DNA of 64,000 nucleotides from assembly GCF_901933205.1 (NCBI RefSeq), contig NC_044573.1:63975993-64039992 (forward strand). The letters are read 5' to 3'. The stretch is from Camarhynchus parvulus (Eukaryota; Chordata; Aves; Passeriformes; Thraupidae). This document shows positions 39,301 to 54,300 of this stretch, in pieces. Made by a program: the position numbers and the translations under genes. Numbering within the stretch: the stretch's first letter is position 1; each line of letters begins with the position of its first letter. The notes under the pieces were generated by a model that saw only the letters and a program-made list of their open reading frames with translations, made no database searches and had not been told where the DNA came from.

Positions 39301-42300
39301 GCACTGCATGGTCCAGATAAGAAGCCTACAGTGTTAGCCATGAAAGAAAGAAAAGAAAGATTGAAAGGCTGGGGAGCTTGGAAAGAAAGAAAAAAACAAC
39401 TCTCTAATAAAACCAAATTAAAAGTAACAGTCAAAATCTGATTGGAGTGTTCATTATCAAGGCTAAAATTTATTGAAAACTTTAATAGATAATTAGCATG
39501 TAATCCTTTTTAACTGTTAAGCTGCCTTAAAAATTTGTGTGGCATAGCAGCCATGTAGCAAATCCTCTGTTTTGTGGCAAACACAGACAAAAAGTGTTAG
39601 TGACAAGTTCTGTAAATAATCCTTGAGTAGTGATAAGAAATTAAATAAATCATGCTTTATTCCACAATTAGATACTTAATCCAAGGGCATGAGCTGTCAC
39701 ATCATGCATGGCTGCATAGTACGTGACTTGAAAAAACCTATACCCAGTTTATTTTGATGTAAAAATTATATATTGCAATTCACATATAAACCCAAATAGT
39801 TCCATTTTAGAAAATATTGAAAGGGTAATGGACTTTTAAATAATGAAACAGTGTGAAACATTTGAGAAAAATAACAAGTTCCTAAAACATTTCACTGCTG
39901 CTGGTCAATATTTTCTTTGTAAAACAGTGCATGCACAAAACCATCCATTAATTTTACTTACAGTATTTGACATTTTCCTCAACACTCAGTTTTTGGCATA
40001 AATTAATTTTACTTTAACTGGAACCTCTATCAAAACTGAACCTAAGAATTCACTTCATACATCAGTATTTGAAAATGTGGCTTATATGTATCATAAAAGT
40101 TTAAACTTGTCATGAGTGAAAAGTTATCATTTTTCTTATTTGTATCTTGTTCTTAGAATTATTCTTTTTTTATTTGATTTTATTTTTTTTTAAGATCAGT
40201 TTTACTGTGTTTGAGAACTTCAGGCTGAAAGATCTGGTAGCATAAAACAAAATAAATATAAATCCTGTTTCCTCAGGCTATAAATAAGAATTACTGCATC
40301 CATGAATTACCCTGAAATTTGTAAGAGAAACAAAAATAAGCAGCGCTTTCCTAGAAATCATGTCATTTGGGAGCATTGAGGATTATCACTAACATATTGA
40401 CAAACTTTCTGTACATAAGAATATTTTCAGGGGAAATAAACTCTGTTCAAACCCAAATACCTTTGAACTGAGGCAAAACTAAAGTTTAGAGTTCATTTTT
40501 CAATTCATATTTTAATTAAAGAATTTAACAAAATATAGAGAAATTCAAAACATTTTATATTTTTATGAATAACATTTGAAAAGTAATCTAGTAAACAATA
40601 CAAATCAACAAGACCTATAAAATACATCTTCTCCTATAGAACTGCAAAGGCAATTTTGGTTTTCATCAGAGGAAGATGAGGGAGCTGCTATTTAACATAA
40701 CATCTGCTTGTATCTTCAAGTGCAATTTTCATTTGAATTGTTTCTAGTAACAGTTGATTGTATTCAAGCACACAGCAGTAAATTAAACAGGTGAAAAGAA
40801 GTAACTGAGCCTTCAAAAATCAGTATGTGCAAATTGTCCTTTTAATTAGTGTTAACTGAAGACAAAAAGAAAAGGTTGGCTGAAGTTGACTTTTAAATCA
40901 AGGGTCAAGTCTAGTTGTTGCCCAAAAACAAAACAATCCTTATAGGATAACTGTTATCACTTCCATGATGAACATGTCTAAGCCAAAACCCTGAGTGATC
41001 TCTGCGGACAGAGCAACTACAGAAAACTGGTATTAGTAATAGCTTTTAATGAGACTGGAAAAAAAATCCCAAACACACAAATGTAATGTTCTTTTGTTTT
41101 TCTTTCATTTCCTAAAAGGGACAGTTTTCTCTGCTGAGCAGGTGATTAATGGACTCACACTAGAAGGCAAAGGATGCATTTTGACAAAGGATTTGTGAAA
41201 CCTGGCCTGGTCCCAGCCTGGGGCTGTCTTCCCTGCTTCCACACTGCAGGATCCTGCTCACATATGTATCAGATAGAAGATGAAGCTTCTTCTTGATAAG
41301 AATAACCTTAGCTGATCCCAGACTTCATGTGGGAATAAAAGTGCAAGAAAAAGGAAAGATAGAGCAATACTGAATCTGATGTGGGACAGATTACACTGCA
41401 AGGAAGGCACCTTTCTGTCCTCTTATGCTGGGAAGCTGTAGGTACAGCTAGAAAGCTCAGGAAAACTCCTTTGTTTGAATGTGAAATTCTGGATTCAAGC
41501 CTTAAAACTCTCTTATTAAACACTATTTTGCCTGATTGGTGTTATGTGTTTTATAGCTCAGGCTGTGAAGGACTATATTGTGGATGATTTCCTTACATAA
41601 TTACATTATATAAATCTGCACTGCACTAACACAGAAGTCAAGCGGTTTCACAGTGTTATTTGAATAGGCCTCTTTGTATTTCAGACATACTTGCATTCCC
41701 TGTCTGTTAGATTAAGACATAATAATCTATTTTTAATAGGGGAGTTCCAGTTTCTTGGTCAAAAAAGCACTTTTTAACATCCATTACATAAATAAATGCA
41801 CTTTAAAAACAAATTTAGTATTTATCTATTGGTAGGCAACATTTCTTAGATGCCTATGTTCTAAATTTTAAATGAGGATAGCAATTTTTATTGCTTTCAT
41901 CTCAAAGAGCTTTAACTGATGAGACAGCTGTGAATGGAAACCTATCCACAGAACCTTATGTTGAGCCAAGTATGTCCAACAATCCACTACACAGATGAAC
42001 AGAAAATGCTTCTTCTCTCTCCTCATAAAAAATTCATTGTATATTAAGCAGCTATTCTACAACCAAACTCCAAAAAGAAGCTGCCAAACTGCAAACCCCT
42101 AATAATCCTCAAGGAAAGTTTGAGAATATTCTTTGCAATGCAAATATGGATGAACCATATAAGTCAGGAGTAACTGTCGTTTGGAGTCTTGAATGTACCT
42201 TTATAACACATGGTTCAATTACAGCAATTGCTTTCACAGAACACCTGTCTGAGAAACTTGGCCAGTTTTAATAAGTATTTTGTCCTGGAAAAATTCAATG

Positions 42301-45300
42301 GGCTCCTCTATTTTGTTCTTTGTTTAATTTCCTCTCCTACATTTCTTTTTAATCTCTCATCTTAGAGTAACTGCATCACAAAAGAACCTCATGGGCAGAA
42401 GTGACTGTCTCTCAACCACAATTTGTTGACTTTTGTATTGGAGCACACCAGGAAACCACTCAAGATGTTCTTAAAAGCAATTAGGATATTGGCTATATTG
42501 GGAGCCCTCAGGGTTTACAAGCTCTCTTAGCATGAGACCAATTTATGGATGCTTAAGTTGTAATGAAGCAGAAAAAGTATAGAGAAATAAACAATTTAAA
42601 AATATTTAAGTCTCTGGAGCATGCTTCTGACATATTTTCGAAGTAGCAGAGTACTCTATGATTTAATAATGGGCTTTTTTCTTGAGAAACACTAAAAACT
42701 TCTTTAAAATTAAACAGTAGCATGTAAAAGCTGGAAAGGCAGGATGATATTAAGAGAAAACAGCAAGGGACTCGACCCTTCATCCAGCCCAGAAGCAATA
42801 ATCCATAAGAGCTAAGAAACTCTATGTAATAGAGATGAAGTCCAAAATTTGATCTTTAGAGAAGCTGTCAAACAAAATCTCATTAAATCCACAAGCACTG
42901 AAAGTTCTTGAATAGTAGACATGATGCTATCATTTCAAGCATTCAAAAAATGTGATGGAGTCAAAAGTTCAACATTTCCTTACAAATTCTGCTGTGATAA
43001 TTCTGATTATGGTGCTCAGAAGAATAGCAGTTTTGTGGACAAATATATTTATGTTTTTAATTCAGCTTTCTAATTTTTTTTTCAAGAGTAGCAAATTGTG
43101 TAGACATGATGCTTCTAAGAAATATCCATTAGTAGTTTCATGTACCCGAACAACAGACTGGGGAGCTCTAAAAAACCCTCAAGAATGGAAGATATCAGGC
43201 ATAAGAAGTGTTGAGAAAGCATTTATGTAACTAAGCTGTAACCCTGGAGTCAGAAATCTAAAAGATAGTAACTATGTTCTTTGATATTAATGTTTATCAC
43301 AGCTTTGCGCAAAATGCTGCAAAGGTGGCACAATAAGTAAAAGAGAAATTGAATTCTCACACAGATATGATTTTGTTTGGAGTCTTTTTCTGGAAGATAT
43401 AGAAGCAGTCCTGAGGGGACTATGATGGAAACTGCTAAGAAGATGACCAAAGACAAAAGCCAGCTGCCGGGGCAGTGCTGTCACATGAGCTGCAGCAGGA
43501 GTTGCTGTCAGGGTTGGTGCAACAGGCTGGGCCATTCCCTGCCTCTCATCTTCTACTTTGTTTAAAACATGCTTTTAAATTCCTTTTGAATCGAGTGATC
43601 AGTCCTGATTTCTTTTCCCTCTCTAGTGCATTTAGATTATTAATGTGGGAAGAATGCCCAAGACTGATACACAGTCATTCTAGGCCACTTAATTAAATTT
43701 CATTTTATTCTGGTTGGATGATTGAGTATTGACCAATTTTCTTGCAGTTAGCTCCTGGCCTATTTAATTTCTTTCAAAATCCTGCTCACCAGTAGAGTGA
43801 ATCTCCTTCTGGCTGTTAACACTACAAGGAAATATCCCATTTTGGTGTTGTGAGCACTCTATTCTCACCAGAGTTAAACTGCAGAATTGATGTTGTACCA
43901 GCTGACTCGCACTAGAGATCCAGAAACAGCAGAAATATCATTAGATGGTGGTACAGGCCAGCTGGGAGGGAAGCTGGCGATGTGGAGTGATGCACAGGAA
44001 TAGCCATCCAGTCTCCTTTACAGGGCACAGAACAAACCTGGCAGCAAGCTGCAAAACCAAATGGACTATGCTTTCTACTCAAGAAGGTACTATAAATTAA
44101 AAATTGTATCTTCTCCAAAATATTGCCCTATTTATAGACTAATATTAATTCTACAAACCAGCACAAACCACAAGACAAGAAGAAGGAGCTCATTTGAATA
44201 ATCTACGATTGAGAACACCATAACACACTTCTGATTTGCTGAAATGGTCCCCAAACTCCTTGAATGCAGTTCTTTCTTCCTATCTATTGCCTACTTTGCA
44301 GCTAGCACAGCAGTCAGCAGAGTCAGATTACTGAAAAGAACAGAAGTTCTACAATCTTATTTTGCACTAGAGGACCCTCTAAAGAGAGCATGGCAATAAG
44401 TACCCACAGGAGAGGAAAAGCTGTAGGATCCCTTCCTTTTGTTCACAAAGAGGACTCACTAGAGACACTAAAATGCTTGTGTTTATACAGTGCCCTTAAG
44501 TGTTATTACTTATTACCATTTATGTGATTACAGGCTGTGTTCATAGCAATAAAATAAGGCTAAGCTTGGGTAGTACTAATAGCCCAACTAATTACACTGC
44601 TATAAAAGGTTTATGGGTAGCATAAATTTCAATATTATTACTGCCATGGCATGACATTCACAGGCTTTGTCTAAAGGACGGTGTTGGAAAGCCAATCTCC
44701 ATGTGCTCTATTTTCACTTTAATTCATAAGCAATTAGTGAAGACACCAGGATACAGGACCATTCCCACCTAGCTGTAGGACCAATTTAAGTCATGTCTAA
44801 TCCCACAGCAACAGCAGAAAAGCATTATCACTATGGATTCCTGTTTAGAGATGGAAAAGATCAAAAGGGTTTTTTCCTCATTTCTATGGTCATTTAAAAT
44901 GCCAGCAGTGCTCCTTTAGCTGTGCCCAACCTTGTCAGACATCAAGAGCAATCTGCCATATTCAACTGGAAAATTAAAAACTCTCTCATCTTCTACTTTG
45001 TGAATTTGCTCTTATTAATAAAGAGACATGACCCTACTTTTATCTACACTCAGAAATGGCAGAAGATCTATTTAGGAAGGATACACAGCACCTTTAATGA
45101 TACTGCTTTGTGGAACACTTCACAGGTTCTAAGTCACATTACAGATAAATTCAAAAGTGTCAGAATGATGCTATTCGGTGTTAGAAAATAAAGAAACCTT
45201 CCCAGAGATTATTTCAACTCCTTGAGTAAAAGTAGGCAGTTGAAGGCAGAAAATATATCATGAAGCTCTAAATTTCTATAGGGTACAAGAAAGAAGACCC

Positions 45301-48300
45301 TGAATTTGTTCTACACTGTTCTACCTCCTGTATCAAAACAGATCTACCAAAAGTGGATCATTGCTGTTTCATCAGTAGGGGAAGGAATCTTCTCACAAGA
45401 CAGCTAGAGTTGCCAGTGGGGCATTTGAACCAAGCAGGAGGTGTGAAAAGGAAACACAGGAGAACATCTCGATCAGGTGGCTTTTCTTGCATGCCACCAC
45501 ATGAATTGAGCTTTCTAATATGATGGATTTAACTAGGCAACTAGGGAACAGCAGGGAAGGAGGAGCTGCTCGCTTACTGGAGCCAGAAGACAAAAGGCAG
45601 TCTGCCAAGGCCAGACAAAAAAATATTGACAGTGATCATCCAGAGTCAGGAAATGAGGATTCACTGTTACTGGAAGGAACACACTGCCACATACTGTTGC
45701 TGAGTGGGAGGGTGAGATGCCAAAGTCATTACAACTGGTTTCAGAATGAACAACTGGGGCCATTGCTGGAGCATCAGGCCACCAAGACTGAAAAGGATCT
45801 TATAAATTGGACTGGAAATGCGTGTCACCCAGTAGATACCTGTACCTATGTTACCCTTGGCAAGATCTGCAGGATATTCCAATACTGGATTCCAGCTGCA
45901 ATGCCTTGTGACCCACAATGGGCACGTAGGTAAACATGATTGCTTCAGAACATTCCTAAGAGCTTGTTCCACAAGATAACTGTCAAAACTGGCAAATAGC
46001 ATCTTGTCCTCCTTCACAAGCTGTACCTGCTGCCAGTAGATTTTCTTCCTATTACAAGCAGAGGGAGCAGACAGCCATCTCAAAAACACTCCATCAGGCT
46101 GTGTGCTTTTGGTGGCATGGGACACTTCTGCACTCAGTGAAGGCTCCTCTACACTCTATTATCCTTCTAAAAGCCTGGATCAGTGGACAAACTGCATGCA
46201 TTGAGCATAACATCAGCAGCAGTGTTCAGTCTTTTCACTCATTTGCCATTATTTTACCTTCCTCTGGCCAAAAAGAGCGCAGGCATGTGCAGTCTCCTTT
46301 TCAGAGTGCCAACTACCAAACCTATCAATCAGGCAGGCATCCTTCTCAGTACAGTCAACCACAAACACACAAAAATTTCTTCAAATGAAATATCTCATTC
46401 AAAATATGAGAGAGAGCTTACAGAATCTCATTATGCTAAATCTCATTATGCATGATAAACTCGAAGTTATAAGAAGAAATTGAGATTCCATGTTTGAAAA
46501 CTTTTCTTTGCTACCATGTAAGAAACATAGTTCTTATGAAACTCAGAGGAGGTATTTTCAGTTGACAAAACTAAACAAGGGTTTTAAGAAAAAAACCAGA
46601 TATATTTATTACTGTGAATGTCTTTACAACAGTGTTCTATAAAAGCTGGCAGCACTGTTCTGTACAAAGCACAATGCTTGGCAGTTTGCTTCACTGCCTC
46701 TGCTGATTTTCTTTCCTGTTCACAGCAGAGAAACAAGAATAAGATTATACTTTAAACAACTTGTTCAGTGTTACCCACTGAATCAAAGCTAGAAATAGAA
46801 TTTTGACACCTTAAACTTGTTGTGTAATGCATTTGAACATATGGCATCTAGAATAAAACAGCTTTTAAAGGCACTCAGCAACCACAGTAATGGACGGATG
46901 GACAGAGAGATAATCTGTGTGCTTCTGCTATGATTTACTGCCTTGTAGGAACCTGTGCTGTACAGAACTGAATGTGCAAATTCCCTAAGACCATGCTTGA
47001 CTGAACTCTAACCACAAGGGGCACACCTTTCAAACATAACTTCATTGGTTTTATTTCCATGGCAGCAGATGTGAAAAGGTTATCCTGCTCAGATTAAGTG
47101 CACCAGTATTTGTGATGAAATGTTTAATCATCAAATCCCTATCAGATATTATTCATATTTACTATATTTCAAAAAGATAGAAATGCAAATTTGTCTGTGT
47201 TACTAGAGCATATAGCTCAAAAGCTGATTGGACTCTTCTGTGTTAATAAAATACCTGACTTCAAAATAGTCTATGTTTCCTCAAAAGTCATCTGTATGAA
47301 AAATTCTCATTACAGCTTATACATAAATCAAATCCTAGTGAAATTTCATTCAGTGTCTGTCCGTATTTTGGATATGGATGCTATCTATTACTGACATAGT
47401 GAAAATGCAACTCTGTGACAGAGAAAACATTCTAAAAGGCAGGTACTTTTCTTTTTTCTCTCGCTCTGTGGTACATATTTCACCTTTATACATTCGATTA
47501 TTTCAGACAAAGGCCCTGAGAAATTACCTCATAATTTGGTCTTATTGTATCATTTATTTTGATAACAGCATGCCTTGTACAACCAGATATTGCTGCCTTG
47601 ATGTTCATTTCATTTCTCCTCCTAAAAATAGTAAACAAATTTTATGCACATGAAACTGTATTGGAATAAAAATTGTTCCTAACACATTAATGTGGAGTAA
47701 GTGCAAAAGAAGCTAATGCCTCATTCAGAATCAAATGCATCGTCTGAGGATAATTTCAAAGATGTGATCAGTTAAGAAGCAATTCCCATCTACAGGTAAT
47801 ATTTGGAATAAATTACAAAAATGCTTATAGGATGAAAACAGGGAAGCAGGGAGCAGAGTCTAACACAAATGAAAGGACTCTAAAAGACAAAATCAAAATT
47901 AAGAAGAGAAATAAAGCTTTGGATGGCAATGACAGTACGACAAGCAGCATAAAAATTACTTTGTTATGGCAGGGACAAATGGAGTCAGCAGGGAATTCCT
48001 CTGATCACAGATGCGACATAGGGCTCTCGAATTACACAGAGGATGTGAACTGCTGTTCTCCAGGCATGCTGACTCACTCAGCTTTCTGCAAACCTACATC
48101 ACTGTTTGGGTCTCAGCTCCCACGGCTCTTTACAGCTTTGTTTCCTTGATTTACATGTCTGTTTGTCTGTTCAGGCAATCTCTTCACAGATTTCGTTGTA
48201 TGCAACCCCCAAAATTTTCCAGAAGGCTACAGAAAGATCATAATGTATCTATGTTCTGAAGTTAAAATGAAAAATTGGTTTCTGTTGCACTTTGCTTTTT

Positions 48301-51300
48301 GCCAAGTTCAACCAAATTCTAAACATAAATTCCATCTTCAGACTTGTGGCAATCTCTATTTCAGCATCAACATAATTCTGTCTTTTCAACCAGAACTGGA
48401 CAAGAGCAAAAGACAATTTTTCTCTGAACAATTATTCCCTGAGGGAGTCAAGGACTTAGAAAGGGGATACCATGAACTCTTGTCCATAAACAGCCAAACC
48501 CCCACAAATTTGTAATTTGGATATGGTTGGTCTGGTTAGTAATAATACAAAACCCAAACCTTACTGCCCAAACAGCCAGCCACTGTGTAACCATCTGGAC
48601 CACCTGCAATTTCAGGCATCTAGAGCATTTGGTTTTGCAGCCTGTGCCTGCTTTTGAGTTTGACAGAGCAAACCACAGATTTCTATTTCCACATGCAGGC
48701 ACCAAAATCCCTTTTGCTGCTCTCAGTCATCTCACCACTGGAAACAGGGCAGTTTAAACATTTACAGGAGATGATCACTGAGCAATGAACTTTGTGACTC
48801 TGGGGCCATTCAGAGTTGGGAAATCAGAGATCAGTTCTTCAGGAAATGGTCCTTGAGAAACTATTCTGTTTATGTGCTCCTGTCTGCAGACCCTTTGCCC
48901 AGCAGTTCCCTCAGAGAGTCCTTTTGTCAATCAAACCAGCAAAGCCAGAGTTCCAGCAGCGATATTTCAAATCCTTTCTGCAGCGACACAAGGCTAATTG
49001 AGCACCACTTTCCCATGCTGGGAACACTTGACCACTAGAGGGGAAGGATGACCTAGGCAGGTCTCAGGGAGGAATCTGGGCAACGCTGGTGGAAACACTC
49101 CTCTGTATTCTCTACTAAGAGGAAAAGGCTGACTGCAATCTTTGGAGGGTCTGTTTGGTGACTGTACAGCTCTGCCACACACCCACTGCCTTGGTGCTTA
49201 GGGCACAGTGAATGGACCAATACAGCAAAAATAATCCTCTTGCTAAGATTGCTGCTGGGCTGCAAGGGTGGTTTCCAGAGCAAATATCTGTGTTTTCTGA
49301 GCTGTCCCACCTTGCAGATGTCTGAAAATGCTCCTAAGAACTTCTTCTCTCACCACATCTCCCTGAAGCCTCACCAAACTTAATTTCTCATGTTAATATT
49401 TTCCTTACCTACTGGATGGTACCCACAATTGAGAGAAAGCATTGATTGTGCTTGGCAAAAGATTTACAGAAATATAAAGCTCCTAACTGAAATCCTTGCA
49501 ACGTGATTTCTTGTATCTATATATTATCTCTAGAAGATACTTTTTGTAATACTGGTTCTTAAATTTAGAAGGTGATTGCTGTGCAGTGAGTGGTTCAACT
49601 GGGTCACAAAATCTCCTGCGCAAATTTAACTTAGGAGGTCTGTGATCATATAATCATCACTAGGCAACATAATTTCAGAAGAAAGTGAATAAAAACCTTT
49701 CTCACTATCATTTAAAGCTCTGAAATACTTATTACCAGTGTATCTATTAAAATACTTATTGTCCTTGCTTTGAAGTTAGCAATGTTAATAGGTAATAAAA
49801 TTAGGTTGCAATGAAGAAATTTAGTTTTCTAAATTCCTTGAAGGGGAATCCTTTATTCCTGAATGACACTGTTGATATGGGATATGATTTTCAGTTGAAA
49901 ATCACTATCAGTAATTTGTTCATAAAACTTCACTGAAGATATACATTTGGATTCTACAACTAATTAATTCCAATTAACAAATATTAATCTTTGTCTATAA
50001 GACTGCAAAAGGCAATGGCAAGCATCACTGCTATTGATTCTATCTCCTGCTACTTCCTTAGTTCTACAGCTTTTTATACCTGCCAATAATCTCTCTCTCA
50101 ATACCCAGAGAGATAATTTTTTCAGTGAAAAATTCTGCTCAAGTGTTGCTTACATCTATTACCAATAATTGGTCAAGTCCATTAAATACACCTCTGTACA
50201 TAACAGATTAAATCTATAAAACATTAAACAGAGCTCATGAAAGTACAACATAGAAGCAACAGTGGAAAATATTAATAGTATGATAGATAATTTTTGAAAA
50301 AATGTACTCGAGCAGTTTATCTCTCAATATTGTCATTAACAGAAGATAAACTGTTCCCTCCCCAAAGCAGAATTCATTGAAATTATGGAAATAAACAAAA
50401 GCTTCACCAAATGCATATGAAGAAGTGTCTCTGTAATGCACACAGGGACAGCTCACAATGAGTTTCCATTTTTACATCACTGTTCAAAATATTAAGAAAA
50501 AAAGAGATGCTATTTTGTCAGGTTACTGACAAAGTCTGAATCATTGGACTAAAAAAACCTGATTCTTTTGTGAAGATAGAGAAGGAATGTTGATAGAACC
50601 TGAAAATTTGCAGTAAGCAGCTTCCAATCCGGAATGAGTTGCTGCGGTACTATCAGGTGGGCATGTAAAGAAAAATGAAGGTAATGGTGGAAATTTCAAG
50701 CAGAAACATCCTGTGTAAATTTGAAGAAGGGATTTTCCTTCTTGTTGCAGTTGGCTTGGGCTTATTTGACTGTTTAAGTTTGAATTTCTGGTGCACATAC
50801 TTAGAAATCATTTTTTAAATACTTGGTGTGTACATATGCTTAAAAATACCTATTGATAGAAAGCACCTTGTGCTTTTCCACCCAAGTTCATTGACATAGC
50901 ACCTGTACATTTTAGACTCCCTCCTTTCTCTACAAAGAGGACTATCACCGTCTTCACTGCTTGACAACTGAAACAAGTACCTTGCTTTTAAATCAAGATT
51001 GTTTTTACAAAGATGGTTTTAAAGAGAGATTAATCAGCCATAAAGATGACAAGTCTTCATTCAGCTTTAGGCATGGATACAATCCTTATAGACAGAGACA
51101 CTGAAATACAGCCTATGCATGAAGTGAATCAGCCCTGCTAAAAATGTTTCTATCATCAAGGCATAGCAACGGTGCAACTCTTCCACAGACACTCTGGGAA
51201 CTCTTCCTTGCAATCACACACTTTTGTTAATATAAATTACTTTTGTTAATTAAAAAAATACATTTATATGTTGTATAAACATATACAAGGGGAAGTAGTT

Positions 51301-54300
51301 ATGTATACATTCCCAAACTTCTGTGTTGCATTGTATTTTATGTTTATTTCAACAGGCTCCCGAAAAGATCTTGGTGAGTGTGCTCTCTGTTTTGAAAAAT
51401 AATTCTATTGAGCAGTCATTATATTACTGACAAGAAATACTATCGTAAATACCCCCATCATTAATCTTCTTAAAGGCAGGTTGTTCTGAGATATGACTTG
51501 AGTTCTCTCACCTTGAAGCAGCAACACATTTCTTTTCTGCAGTGTGCCATATCCTTCAAAGAAAAAAGAACCCTACTTTCTTTTTTATTGGTTTTATTTT
51601 ACTCCATGCTTCAGAGAAATAGTCTTCTGATAAAAACAGACTATTTTATATTTTCTAGGCAAACAACAATAGAAGAAACACATCCAATACTCTTGCTAAA
51701 TGAAAAGTGGCTGGATTCCCACATTTCTAATACTCCATTCCCCAGAGAAGAAGTAGGTGGGTTTGAGCGCACAGACCTCAGACAATCAGTGCAGGCTCAC
51801 AAGCACTCCCAAGTATTATTATCCATGCAATTTCACTGTTACAGCTGCAGTGGGCAGAAATGTGAAAGTTTTAGTCCTCTTTCTGCTCAGTAACTTCCAG
51901 TGATTGTTACTTTCCCTACAGATCCCCAGTAGAGCGCTTTCCCAGAGAGAGAGGCAGTCTGCCATAGGTATAAAACACCAGTGGGAAGAGGAACATGGCA
52001 CTTGGGATGTGACAGTGGAGTGTGCCAATCATGCTATCATCGAAAGAGGAAATATCAGGGCATGTGCTTTTTGATGCAATGTGCTTGGCCCTTGGCAGGG
52101 TTTCTCCACCTTGCCCATCTGACATGCTGTGGTTCCTCACACAACACGTCCGATATCCACTTAAAATTCACTCAGACTTCCTACTGTGAGGCTGCTTCTG
52201 TGACTTCAGCTCCGGCCAGCCTACCACTCCCTGAGCTACCTGGTTTTCTTAGAACGCACTCACCCCAATCACCTCAACCCAGTGACTGTTGGCCACCTGA
52301 CTCAAAAGCCAAGTTCATGCAGACCTCTTATCTCCAGCCTTAGCAGGGACCAGTTCACCAAAAGCATTTCTACGTCAGGTTTGACTCAGTCATGAGAGCA
52401 TCAGACATTCATTGGAATCCTTCAAGTTTTTTTGATGCACTCTTTGGCTTTGGAATACAATCTTAACACAAGACATTTTTTCTTAAGACAAAATTTAACC
52501 CAATTTAGTTTCAGCACACTATAGCAAAAGATTCCGTAGGGTCCTTCACCAGCATCCATGCATTCTGGAATTCATATCCATGGCTGGGAAGAGCTCACTG
52601 GTGACTTGGTGCCCATGGAAAGTTTGGCAATTGGTAAGTTTCTGTTCCCCTTGTGGCATTTTGTCTCTTTGAATTGCTATAAAAGCTGTGAGTGGACATG
52701 AAATGTTCCTAGTCATGCTGCGGCCTGTTTCTTATCATATGCCTGCCCAATTGAGCATGAAGCCTAGCTCAGGAAAACATGAAATTTTGGGATCTTGAGG
52801 TGATACAGAATACAAAATAATTCTAAAAATAAATTCTACCAAAAATACATACTTTACGTTTTTTTATATGTACACATGCATATAATTAGACGTGTGTGCA
52901 TGGAAAAATTCTATCAATATAAACCACCTCAGGTCCTTTTAAATGAAAACAAACCTTTTACATGCCAAACTTAATAAATAAGGGCACTGTTTGCTCTTTT
53001 TCCACACCAAGCTGTTGAAATGTTAATAGGACCCTTGAAAGCACATTCAAACCAAAGATTCTGACTAGCAATGAAAACAAAGAGCATATATCAAAATTTA
53101 TGTTGATGAACACGACACTCCCTCCCTTATGTTATCAATGATGCAAATGACTGCAGATCCATTTTATTAAAATAGTGACAGTTCACTTCTATTCTGGGGT
53201 ATTAAAACCTCCCTCAGAATTAGGCAAAACAAAGCCAAGTATCAGATCACACGCTGATAATCAGAGCAGCATGGACAAGTGATACTGTGTAAACATTCTA
53301 GCAGCTGCACAGGAGCAAGTTCATTAATATTTAACTCGGAAAAGGCACAGATGCATAATTTTCCTTTGAAACCTCGTTTGCTATATTTCTGTAACAGTTC
53401 CAAAAATATCCCTGCAAATTGACTGCCACTGTGATATAACTGAAAACTAAGGGGTAAGTGCTCCTTTGAGACATGCACATGGCCTCTCCCTCCCCTGTGT
53501 ATTTGGAGAGCTCACTACTGCTGTCAGCAAAGCTCCCACCTTTACCTCAAAGCTCCCTCCTCTCATCAGGGAAATGTGTGCAAGAAATGGAGGAGGCTGA
53601 CAGACAGCATATGTTATCCTTCTCATTTTCTCTTTAATGTTAAATCAGGAAAGATAATGTAGGGGGAGGTCCTAAAAGAGTTGGTAGCTAATGACCTTGA
53701 GCTGCTCCGTTCTGCAGTGAATTTGGTCTAGAGCATCCTCAAGGTTTGTGAGCAGTGTTGCAGCCAAAGGGACTAAGAGGTGAGTCCCCAGGCCCCTGCA
53801 TCCCAAGCATCTCCCAGAAGTGACTTGGTGTCCTGTGACTTGTGCTTGGCAGCTCATGAGCAGAAGGGAGAGACAGCACAACTGCAACTTGAATATTGAG
53901 TGCTACATTTATAAATGTTCGTTCAGATGAAGCTGCTATTATTATTATAGCACTATCATCCAGAAATGTAACAGGAATGCAAGGCGACCAGATGCCAATA
54001 GCTAACAGTTCAACTAAACACAAAGGGAAAAAATGCTTATAAAGTGGTAGATAAACTTACAGAATATTTGTACATTTTTGCCTCAAAGATGTATTTAGTT
54101 GTAAAAATAAATATATGTATTATCTTGGTAGTAAGGGACATGAAAGAAGACAAAATCACTGCTTGTGTTAGGACTAAGTATTAAGTGTGAGGCAGAAGAA
54201 TAAGTTGAGAATACAGTTTTATCCTACTGGCATAACTTTTTATTCCCTTGATTCATGCTGTCTTATAGTCCTTATTTTAGAAAAGGTAGTACTTCTAAAC

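Noticed and set aside
45520..46125. Overlapping open frames on both strands (137 and 152 codons), considered as a mobile-element protein remnant.
   Set aside because: I could not match either translation to a reverse transcriptase, integrase or transposase motif.
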